A DNA stretch of 64,000 nucleotides from Chondrosia reniformis (taxonomy: Eukaryota > Porifera > Demospongiae > Chondrillida > Chondrillidae), in contig OX359197.1 of NCBI GenBank assembly GCA_947172415.1, positions 5,643,673-5,707,672 of the forward strand. Reading direction: 5' to 3'. Within the stretch, counting starts at the first letter, position 1. Each line of letters begins with the position of its first letter. Below the pieces are notes generated by a model. That model was not told the DNA's origin, made no database searches, and worked only from the letters and a program-made list of their open reading frames with translations. The position numbers and the translations under genes are program-made. Below are positions 20,801 through 31,900 of this stretch, one piece after another.

Positions 20801-23133
20801 ATTGCATATATAGGAATACAGTATAGGTACAGTGTTAATTAGCCATTACAAATCAAATACATATAATTATGTATGCACATCCATTGTTCTGATCTTTATA
20901 TATTTCTATAGAAAATACTGACTTTGTTCCAGAGATTGTGGAAGTTATCTTTGAGCCTGGTGAAGAAGATGTAACTAAAGAAGTTTTAATAGAGCTTATT
21001 ATTGATGATAATCCGGAAGAACCTGAACTCTTCCAACTACAAATTTCACCGGTTGTTCCTTCTGGTCCAGGACCTGAACCAATTCCACAATTTATAAACA
21101 TAACTGTCATTGATGCCATGCCAGAAGAAATAATGTGCAGATTAATGGATAGTCATAAAATTGCCCATTTTAGACAGATGCTGGGTCCTAGTGGGTATCC
21201 CTTTGAGAGAACATGTGAACACAGCCTGATTACTTCCTGTGGAAATGAAACTATACCTTTCAAAGTAAATATTGATGTACAAGGAGGAGATATTGATGAA
21301 TCTCAATTAGCCATTCAGTGGAACGACAGTGTTTTAATTATAAATGATGACAATTCGGTAAACTTTGCTTTGGTTGATGGAGTTGATATCAGTGAAGTTG
21401 ACAATGGATCCACTATTGTCATAGTGATTGAAGAGATTGGCTTCAAATTGGAACGAAGACTGTCACCTCAAGGATTTGTTAGCCTTGCCCTAAAGAATAC
21501 TAGTATTGTACTAGATCAGTTATGTGGCCTCTGTGGTAACCAAAATGGCCAGTTAGTTCTAATGGATGGCCGTACAGTGGGACTGGAAGAGGTGGAAGAG
21601 TTTCTAACAGAGTATAGAGTGCCAAAATCACAGTCACTTATCCCCCTCAGCATCAGATCAGAGTGTATACGTAGTAAGCATAAAATGGCATTCTATGTAC
21701 ATGTATGTAGTTTTAAATTCTGAATATTATACGTATGTATACTTTGATGATAGAGATTTCTTCTAATTGTACCGAATTTATCTTTGAGATGGTTCACCTT
21801 CCGTCAGTGCACATCTCTCTCTATATAGCTAGATACTCAAAAGGACCATCTCAAAGATGCAATCTATTATATATGAACACCAAACTCTGATTATATATCC
21901 ATATAATAATTAAAATGAAAACAGTATATACATTATGTACATTTGTCCAGCCTCAGGGTCCATTTGTATCAGTCCTATGCAATGCATAAATAAACATATA
22001 TTTGCTTATAAATTATAATGATTGGTATTTACATATATGTATATACGTACTTTGCATTACTCGTATATGTACTTATGTAGGTGACATGAGAAATGATACT
22101 ATTATTAGAGATCCATTGTATGAGGTTCCTCTCAAAATCTCCAAGGAATTTGAAGAAGAAATTGGTGGAGAAGTTTCACTGTGTTACGGGGTTCATGGTA
22201 AAGCAAATAGAATGTTTAATCTCATTTCAGACAAATGTGTATCTGTCAATGCTCATTATGCTGAAGAAGAGGACCTGCAAGGAAAACTTAATGTGATTGA
22301 TCAAGTCGGCATCTTATCTGAGGATAACAATGACATGTGTCATCAGATCCAAGTGGACTTGGACGGTTGTAAAGCAGCAGTTGATGGCAATATGGTCCTT
22401 TCCTCGTATTCAGAAGCTGGTGTGAGGGTAGATAGACGAGCAAAAAGGACCCGTGTAGCAGTACCCAATTGTGATAATGTTGACCTAGTGATGTGGATCA
22501 CTTGCCAGAATTTTAATGGTGTGCCAATGATTAAATTTACGGTAGCCAGAGGTCTCAATCTCAGACCAACTTCACATGGAATCATAGGTTAGAGTATATT
22601 AATATATGTCATACTAGGTGATTAGAATTATATAAACAAGTCTGTATAATATATATGTAGGAATATCATACATGTAGTTCCAGCAAATTTACATATACTT
22701 TCATAAGTCCTATGAGAGGCCTAGGGTAATATATATAAGCAAATATACATACATGTATATATACCACAAACTTGAATTATTAATAATTGAATTATTTGAA
22801 TTAGGTCAATTCTGGAATACTGACGTGGCTATTGAGCAAGTTACTTTAGCAGATAAGGACAGAATTGTTCAAAATAAAGATCAGTATAAAGTTATGATCT
22901 TGGAACATGATGGAACAATAAAAAGGAAATTTAAAGGCCTCTTGTATCCACAAACCTGGAGCAACTTGAATAAGAATTGTATTTATGCTGGAGACAGCCA
23001 GGGTGGAAGATCTTATGGAGCACCCTTGAACGAGACAGTGATTGAAGGAAATTACTTACAGTACATTGTGGATGGTCTGTTTGAATGCAATTATACATTT
23101 GGAAGATTTGAAGCTCCTGCATGCCTGTACTGA
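14891..23133 (+). CDS. Aggregation-factor-like secreted protein A (IgGFc-binding/Calx-beta/VWD), about 1775 aa
   Basis: Fifteen exons: 14891-14963, 15173-16552, 16639-16770, 16826-17026, 17157-17309, 17456-17671, 17833-18342, 18636-18989, 19329-19541, 19648-19800, 20064-20264, 20435-20578, 20912-21673, 22081-22587 and 22805-23133. All 14 introns are phase 1. Residues 1-24 form a signal peptide. Residues 25-484 resemble the FCGBP IgGFc-binding region (SGHQCGN, ACDHMVENIPP, WGQRFFL, DPFMVVVPPVEQY). Residues 485-1310 hold about 7 Calx-beta repeats with NDD/DDD metal loops and Y.V.E..G strands. A VWD-like domain follows (CGLCGNQNG near 1450), then an inter-alpha-inhibitor-heavy-chain-like tail (NLISDKCVSVNA, RPTSHGIIGQFW). 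Calx-beta plus VWD is the signature of sponge aggregation-factor core proteins, extracellular proteoglycans for Ca2+-dependent adhesion; assignment is by architecture. Paralogue of gene B, with fewer Calx-beta exons. Confidence 0.85.
19046..19172 (-). repeat. tRNA-like SINE candidate shared by genes A and B
   Basis: 'aagaagcagttgctgggaag' through 'caccagtgtatatactgcct' is nearly identical at 48720-48843 in gene B, at the equivalent intron. On the minus strand it has a B-box-like 'gggttcacttcc' downstream of 'tgcttggtcataacc'. Presence in both paralogues shows that it inserted before their duplication or was copied by conversion. Confidence 0.45.
21757..21870. repeat. Small foldback element in gene A
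   Basis: 'atctttgagatggttcacct' (about 21779) and 'aaggaccatctcaaagatgc' (about 21840) form inverted arms, preceded by 'atttcttctaattgtaccga'. Same arm sequence as the larger foldback elements at 38410, 50376 and 61660. Confidence 0.6.
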
Positions 23134-23799
23134 CGCATATACAATGATCGAATGCTTTGGATTACTTCATTCACACATTTACTTTCTTTTTTATATTCTT
23201 AAGATTCTATGGCTGAAAACATGTATATATCCTATTATCATGAGTAGTTTTTGACTGAAATATCTCTGCAATTAATACAGTCTATATTTGTTTATGCTAA
23301 GAATTATCAAGTGATCATCATTATGTGAAAATGCATGTGTATATGTAGTGAAAAATATGAAGAAAGAGCAAGTGCTCACCGAGAAAAATGTTTACAACAT
23401 CCCACTAAATAGTTTTATGTAGCATGACAAAACTGACATTCGTATGACCCACGTAAAAGCAAAATTCTCTCAACTAATAAAAATATGTAAGATGGTTTCA
23501 ACTCCTCCATCCTTAGTTTGAATTATTAAAATATATCACTTGGCTATAAGATTTAATTTTTTCCAATCATGAATAATCGTAATCTGCATACTTATTATAG
23601 ATAAGTACAAAACATATATGTACATAAGAAAATCGTTGCCAAGCGCTATACAATTGTCTACACTTCACTATTGGCCCCGCCCACGATAGCGTCAGAATGT
23701 GTGAAAATGGCGGCAAGCTGAAGAAAGAATTTGAAGGATCTAATAATGCCCAAGAAAAGGATTTCTTTTTGTTTATACCGATTCCAGACCTCCAATTAA
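23134..23799. other. Intergenic gap between gene A and the Rieske gene
   Basis: About 670 bp with no gene seen. The last 100 bp hold the likely Rieske-gene promoter and leader: 'gaaaatggcggcaag' (23703-23717) resembles a YY1 site and also forms a four-codon upstream frame (23707-23721). Confidence 0.5.
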
Positions 23800-24565
23800 A
23801 TGGTATCTAATATATACAGGATGCTGGATTTCATTATTTGTCATGAAGACCTAGCTAACGTGAAGAAGTGCGTATACTTCTTAAATGTAGATTTTCGAGA
23901 TGCTAGTAAGAACTATGATGGATTATCGGCAAAAGAAGCTAGTGATGAACAAACCGCACCTTCGGAGAAGAAGAAGAGAGGAAAAAAAGTTAAATTAAAC
24001 GGAAAGGAGCTAGCAGTGTTCTTTTATAAGGAAAGTGCTTATGCCATTGATGAAAAGTGTCCTCACTTGGGTAAATTTTGTCTCGCATAACCAGACCGCT
24101 ATCTCGCCTCCATTTATAAAAATGGTCAGAAGGGTTGGGCTACGCCAGACTAGAGAGTCTTTAAACATCTGTACATAATTCACACTATGTCTTGCCAAAC
24201 CCATTCTTTATGTATGTTAACTTGTAACCTAGACAATTATTTGTATATTGTATCTGCTTGCTAAATAATGCAATGGTTTCAAATGAAAACTGCTGTAGGT
24301 TTAGTAAATAAGTTAATGAATATGCTCCTTTTCAGGTGGTCCTTTACATCTGGGTGACATTGAAGATATAGGATGTGGAGAGTTACCTAGGATACGGTGT
24401 CCATGGCATCACTGGTGCTTTGAAATGAAGACTGGTAGACAAGTTAGGCCACACTATAATGGCAAAAGTGTAAATGTTTATCCATCAAGGATAACAGAAA
24501 AGGGAGAAATAGAAATAGGTTTCTCCTCTTTTGATCCTAAAGTTTTTTCAGAGGAAAACTTTTGA
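23800..24565 (+). CDS. RFESD: Rieske [2Fe-2S] domain protein, RFESD-like
   Basis: Exons 23800-24070 and 24336-24565, phase 1 junction, 166 aa if the ATG at 23800 is used. The ATG at 23821 would give 159 aa, and 'atatatacag' before it could instead be a splice acceptor. The cluster ligands are intact: CPHLGGPLHLGD (Cys-x-His) followed by CPWHHWCFE (Cys-x-x-His). The GGPLHLGDIED stretch and overall size match animal RFESD, a small soluble Rieske protein of poorly known function, possibly electron transfer. A lysine-rich loop (EKKKRGKKVKLNGKE) is inserted ahead of the first cluster loop. No transmembrane or transit segment is obvious. Flanked by gene A and the CAP-receptor kinase in the same orientation, with no evident functional link. 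Confidence 0.85.
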
Positions 24566-25927
24566 TTTTATTCCATTTCTATATACTTTTATTCCTTTCT
24601 TTTTTGTTTTACTCACTTGAAATGTACATATACATATATATTTTTGAAGTTATTTTAAAAAATTGATACTTTGTTTTGGAACGTGACTTTTAAGGAGATT
24701 CTAAAGTAGTAACGTTTAAGATATTCTCTATTCAATTTTGTACTGAGTCAGCAGCTTTTCCTGGAGATTCTGAAGAAGTAGTAGTAACCTCACCTGTTAT
24801 TCCTAAACACATACCAGTTGAGCATTAGGTAACTAATAATTAAAATGCCTTGACCTCTGATCTCAGATTCAGAGAGCCAGACTTTCTGAGAGCCATTAGA
24901 TACCAGGTACTACCTCAAATTTCCTATATTGGTTCATGCTGCCTTGCACAAATGGTTTGTGGTAACTTCATTAATTTCTCATACTGTATCAGGTGCTTGA
25001 TCGATTAAGTCAGTAAAATCAAAAGATCATCATCTCTTTCATGCTATGACCTAGTTCATATATAGAATAAACTATTATCATCCATCCATTGTATAGGTGT
25101 TAATTTTGTGTTGAGCTATATTGTGATATTGCAGTGGGGCATGTTAATTGATTATACCTTGGACCAATTATATACTGAGGTGTATACAAATGATTGGGGA
25201 CCACCATGCAGAAAATATTACCTTTATTTATGTTATTAGACTAAGTTGGGACCCCAATGTATAGTTTTCTCACCTCATTAATTTTTGTACATATGTATAA
25301 TCAGAGAGTATGACGTTGAGAGGTGGGACAGCCCCCCTCATGATTGAGAGTGGACGGTGATGGGGGCTTCAGAGAGAGGAGAGGACATGTCGGGAGTGTC
25401 AGGCAGGCATAGCCAATGATTTTGACAATCTGTGCGAGGATGAGAAGTTAGTTCTGGACAAGGGATGCCAGCATTTGTCATACCTGAATATGTGGACTGC
25501 TCGGTTTTAATAATGAAGCAATTGCCTCCTTTTTTGTTGTTGCAGAACTGACTATTGAGTTTATATATGTATTTTTGTATCACTAAGACATATGGTTGTT
25601 ATTGTTGTTGTTTTGTGGGCAGTTTGGCCCTAGTGCTGGTGAGCATGTGGCAATTAATAATAATAATATTAAGTAACTTAACCATACACATCACTTCCAT
25701 GTTTGGGCGCACCATCCCTACTCTCTATGCTTTGCAATCGGTTATCCCGATGCCCTATACTTCTATTTTTATCTTTTATATCCGGTCATTCGACCGCCTT
25801 TGAGCATGTACTCGGAACTGAGAACCTCGTATAAGATTCGATAAACCTTAATTTTGTATGATCGCCAAGTTTTCTTTTGTGTATATACGGGAGCATCGCT
25901 GACACTCGTATACCAGACCGTTTTACG
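24566..25927. other. Intergenic region between Rieske gene and CAP-receptor kinase
   Basis: About 1.36 kb. I see no coding exon with splice support on either strand. The last 100 bp (GC-richer, 'ggagcatcgctgacactcgt') probably hold the receptor promoter and leader. Confidence 0.45.
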
Positions 25928-28900
25928 ATGTTTAAGGTAGTTCTGTACTCGATTCTGTGTTCCCTAGCAGCAGCATCCCTCAGTGAAGACGAAAAGAAGG
26001 TCATTCTAAAAGCTCACAATAATGCACGAAGGAACGTTTTCCCAACAGCATCCAATATGCTGGAAATGCGATGGAGCGAGTCGATAGCTCTTATTGCTCA
26101 AGAATATAGTGATAGATGTGTATTTCAACATTCATTTTCCAAATTAGGGGAAAATCTACTATTTTCTCAATCGTTTAATGCGATCAACGCTGTATCCCAT
26201 TGGGAAAAAGAGAAACTGTTTTATACATATGCAGATTCTGCATCTACTTCTGAAACTGGACATTATACTCAGGTACTACAAGCTATGAAACCTCATACGT
26301 ATATGCATATTTAATTATATTTCATAGATTATTTGGGCAGATTCATTTGAGTTAGGATGTGGACTTGCACTTTGTAATGACAGTCGATTTGGTGATATCT
26401 TTTTGTTTGTCTGTAATTATAGACCTGCGTGAGTGGCTGCATGTTATATACTCAATCTAAATGTATAAATAATAAGCAGTACTGAGATTTTCTTCATAAA
26501 TACAATGTCACAAGTGATGTGTAAAGTAAAGTAAACTATTTGCAACTACAAAGCAATGACATATTGAAATTTAAAATTATATATGTGCTTAACTTAGGGG
26601 TAACTACCAAGGTGAGACTCCTTATCTTGCTGGTGAACAATGTAGTTCTTGTCCAACCCCTGAACATTTTTGTAGCAGGGGACTCTGTAGTAAGCAAGGT
26701 AACAACATGACAAATGTTTAATGTTGAGAATATATATGTAGGGATGGTACCTGTTGTTTCGTTTTCCATATATATACATTGGTATAGGAGCGAAATTCCG
26801 AAATCGGCTGAAACCACCAAAAAAGGCTAAATAGACCAGCCATGCTATAAACTGGCCTTTAAGGGAAGCGACCGTGTTCCGCTGGCAAATGAACGAACTT
26901 TGAAATATCCCATTTTCGTTTTCTTCTTCTTTCGGACTACTTTCTTAAGCCGCGAAAATACCCTAAATTTTCCGCGCTGTATTCTTTTATAGAAGCGAGA
27001 GCGATAACGTTATATTATTGAGCATTGACCCTTGGTTGTATGATTCATGCACATCATTTCTTGTTTTCCCTACGTCTTTGTAGAAAAATTCTAATATTTC
27101 TTATTATATAGTCTACCACATGTGAATAGGGTATTTGTGCAACATATACCATGTGTTGTATAATAAAACAGGGTATATGTTGCACAAACCCTATTCACAT
27201 GCATATATACATTTAAAGGTTCTATAATGTTATTCATTGTTCCTTCCCATATAGAGTGTCATATTAGACTGAATTCAATACAAATTAATATCACTGAAGG
27301 GACTAAATCTGATTTTACAGTTCATATGGCATATGATTTTAATTGTACAAATATTCAAACAGTAGAAAATGAAATACACCTACACGTTTCTCTTTATTGC
27401 CCTGGTGAGTTGATGAATATTAAATTGCTGATGATACCTCTGTATATTGGTCTATATATATATATATATAACTCATGCATGTTCATGTTTACCTTTATAA
27501 GTACGTATATATACATGTAAGTATCCATAATGCTAATGAAAACCTCTGGGTTGAAACATTCAATTTTGTTTTAAATACAATTGTTGCTGAGTCTCAATAA
27601 ATTAGGATACTTATTATGAACGCAATAAAAAACCCTTATCACTTCATCGTATAAACATGTACACATTTATTTGTTGAAAATTTCTGAATCACCTAAATTT
27701 ATTTAGTGTATACGTATACATGTAATGTATTTTTGGGTATTAAACATCTAGTATTCTATTGTATATAGACAGTTAATTTTTCCACTGAAGTCCTATATAT
27801 ATGTATACATGTGTATATACTGTATGACAAAATACACAATGCACTTTAATTTCCTATTTTGTCTTTGTATATAGGAAATGACACTGGTCTAACATATTGT
27901 CTTCAAAATGACAAGCACTTTCTCTTGATTACAACTGATAAGATTAATGGTAGAGTTGATATTAATGGCAAGTTGGCTTATATTGAAAACAATATAGTCA
28001 GTCGTGTAAAAAACAAAGTAATTCAGTGTAAATTGAACGTCTCAGGGAGCATTATTCATGATCAAGTTGAAATGGGATTGAAAATTACTAGGATTGGCAG
28101 AATAGAAGTGCAAATAGTTGATAATGATGGTATGCATGCAATATCAATATTGAGATCCCTATATAAGATATGTATACATACATAATAAGATACATGTCAT
28201 TGTGTATTATATATGTATATACAAAGTCCAAATATATGGACATTGTGTGATTGTATAAAGATTCATTGCTACGTTGTTTGTATGATAGATAGCTTTCTAT
28301 AGCAGCGTGAAACAATTAAGACGTTTCGATCCATAGACCTTCATGAGCTGAATAAACCAATTTGAGTTACCAATCAAGAAAACTGACAGGTGGAGATAAC
28401 TGTGATGGATACATCGCACCATCCACAACAATATATATCTATTTTATTTCATATTGTACTATTTTTAGTAACATTTTGCAATAATTCATGACATTACATG
28501 ACATCACAGTTTTCTCTACCAGTCAGTTTTCTTGATTGGTTACTCAATTGTATTATTCAGCTGATGAAGGTCTATGGACCGAAACATTCCAAAATAATAT
28601 TATAAGTTAATTGTCTTACACTGCTACGGAAAGCTCAAACTCAATAAGCAATATATCTATTTGTATATTGTATGCATATATGTATATTGATGTTCCTAAC
28701 TAAATAGAACTGTATGTAAGTTTCAAGACAAAAGAGTTGGTCATACTAGAACAAGAAGATAAAGTGAATATTTCAGTACAGATTAAACTAGAAGAAAATT
28801 ATACATTTGAAGATTTTATTGTATTTGTTAGCTGTGTTGAAGAGAAAGGTACATATATATAAATATGACCATGCAATGAAAATATCTATCTATCTATATA

Positions 28901-31900
28901 TATATATATATAGATCCAAGTGAGTGCAAGTTAATATACGTATATATAAGTACCATATAGGTGTTTTTGATATGTTTGACATATTATTATATCATATTTA
29001 CTTAAATTAGTATTATGAAATAGACTTTTCATATTATTTATATAGCATTTAATTCTGATAATCTTTTGGATGACTTTTTATTGAACAAAATAAATGATAC
29101 ACCTGAGGCAACCTCATTTTGCAGCGGAATCATCTATCCTGTTAATTTCCAGTTCAATAGTACCGAGCTCGAACAAAATTCCACGGTAGATAAAGACCAA
29201 AATACATGGTCAAATTCATTTCTATTTGATGTGGCTGATTACAGTTTTAATAACCAGCTGCAGATTCAGCAGGTTTTTCCAAGGTCATTTGATTGTAGCA
29301 TTCAATCCACAAACCAAGGTTCCAATCACCAAAAGGGAGAAAATGATACGATAAAAATTATAATAGCAAGTGAAGAAGGTAATAACACTTATTATACCTC
29401 TATTATAGATCTTTAGATGATTATTTTAAAGATTTAAAGATTATAAATTAATTAAGCATATAACTGTATATATATATATATATGTGCATTATGATTAAAT
29501 TTTAAAGTTTATTGAATTCAAACTCTTTAGATTTCAATGTTCAATTTTCTGAAAACATTGTATTTGCTGGAAAGGAATTTGGGACAGTCCAGATTGGCTT
29601 AAAAACAACCATCCCACTGGAGAGAATTCACTTCTCAGTGTTTGTTGAGTGTGATGTAAAACGTAAGCAGAATTGCATGAAATGATGATGTGTGTGAAAC
29701 ATATAATATAATTATGCAATAATTATCATTATTCGCTTTACGTTATATATATATATATTTCATTATTACAATCGTTTGTATATATATTTGTGTGCAATTT
29801 AGGCAATGAGAGTACAGACTTTGAAGTCAGATTTTGGAATTTACCAGTAGAGTACATAATACTTTACATCACTAACGAAAACTTAACACAATTTGAATGT
29901 TCCATAATTTCAATATCCGAAAACTTGAAGATTGGATCTAAGCCTAGGAGTAGCGTGAAAGTTATTCTATTGCAACTGGACAGTAAGTCACCATTTTATA
30001 TATACGTATATAGTATATATAGAGCATATATTGGTATAATTTTATACACATACATGTACACTAAATGTACATTCCGTAATAATGTATAAAAATATATACT
30101 GCATTATTCATACCCCATTGCCTTGGCAATATCTATATATATATACAGTATAAAGCTGAATAGCTGCATGATTATGCAGCATGCATGTGAAGTTTAAAGC
30201 AAACCTCACAATTCTTCTCTTTATTAGTCATGGCCATGCGTATAATGTATAATATATATTATATATATACGTACTGCTCCTAAGTGCCATGGCGATAGAG
30301 TGATTATTAATAGCCCATAAACTTCTGCCTATATAAATGTAATTTATATGTACCACTACATCTACTCTAAATGTACTAGTATAATGCTATAATACTCTCA
30401 GTATCATGTATGCAGATTAAAATATCATATCAGAGTATATAAAGTTTGTTATCAATACTTTGAATGTCAATTTCATGTTTCTTATACGTACTTCAATGAA
30501 TATCTTAAATAGGAATATCTGCTTTCTTTGAACCTGAGGAAATAACAGCAAATGGAAGTGAAACAGTTAATATCTCATTATCTAGACCACCAGCTGCAGA
30601 TTTGTATTTAATTATGTTTAAAGTCTGTGTGGTGTGTGCAATATCAGAGAATTTTAACCCTTCAATTTCAAGTAAGTGAACAACTAAGAAGTACGCATTT
30701 CATGTACATATAATAAATTAATGGCAAAAATTATTCTTTTTAAAGGCAGCAACTTTACAAACCTAGAAGATAAAATGTGTTTCGAATTTTCTAAAGAAGC
30801 AAGAATTTCAATTCCTTGGAAGTTGAAACTGTCTGCATCTGAATCTACTGAATCACATATTACAACATATTTATGCCATATTGATGACAATGTAACTACA
30901 AATGTTGTGATTCAGGGATTTGATGGCAAGCTTACAAATAATACATCCAAACTGACCATAAATATTATCACCAAAGGTTTAGATATTCCAAAGAGTGAGT
31001 TGTAATGTATATGTATATATGTACATAATATGTGTACTACGTATGTATGTAGTTCGTTCTATTTTCAATGTGCTATATACATACTTCCTTATAGCATTAT
31101 CTTCGGAAGAAACACTTTTGTTACCTTTAGTTACAACACTTAGCATTGTACTATTGAGTTGCTTAGTACTTTCATTGGGTATAGCAATATTTGCTTGCAG
31201 AAAAAAGTTAAGGAGTAAAAGGTACGTGTATAAAATTATTATGTGCATATATATATAAAGAGATTAAAAGTAATTATAATATTATATATATATATATATA
31301 TATACAATATATTAGAGAAGGGATACATTATTCGAAAGCCAGAAGATATACAGTAAGTGATGAAAGTCATACACGTCATGCAAAATGTTATTCATATATA
31401 CACAAATATTAAATTACAGTGGTTACTGTTTTCATTTTACATCTATATAGCACTCTGCTCTTTATTTATTTAACAGATGGAGATCATATGTATGCGTATA
31501 AATACACATATAACATGTACGTACATATACACGTACATAGATGCTGTAGTATGCAAGAATCAAAATGTTGTTTTTGGTTGTGTACATAGGCCAAGGATGG
31601 TTTTTTTGATTGCAATGTTCTGGAAGTCCTTCAAGCTTTCAAAGGTCTCCTGATTAATATTGTAACATTTTAATTTTAATACAACTGCATGAAATATCAA
31701 TTCTTTCACTTCAACCCCAAATTAATGAAGCAAAAGAATTGATATGTTTCCTATTAATAGTCACCCGAAATTATCCCTTCAAGAACAACTACATGAATTT
31801 GGATGAAGGAATCCGGTAGAATATGTATTGTCCAAAATTTGTTAATTGATCCATAATTTCTAAATCCACCTCTGCTAAGTTTATGTATTATATGTAGCCT

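Noticed and set aside
25338-25583. Minus-strand 81-aa frame between the Rieske gene and the receptor
   Set aside because: No recognisable domain, no splice context and composition like the spacer.
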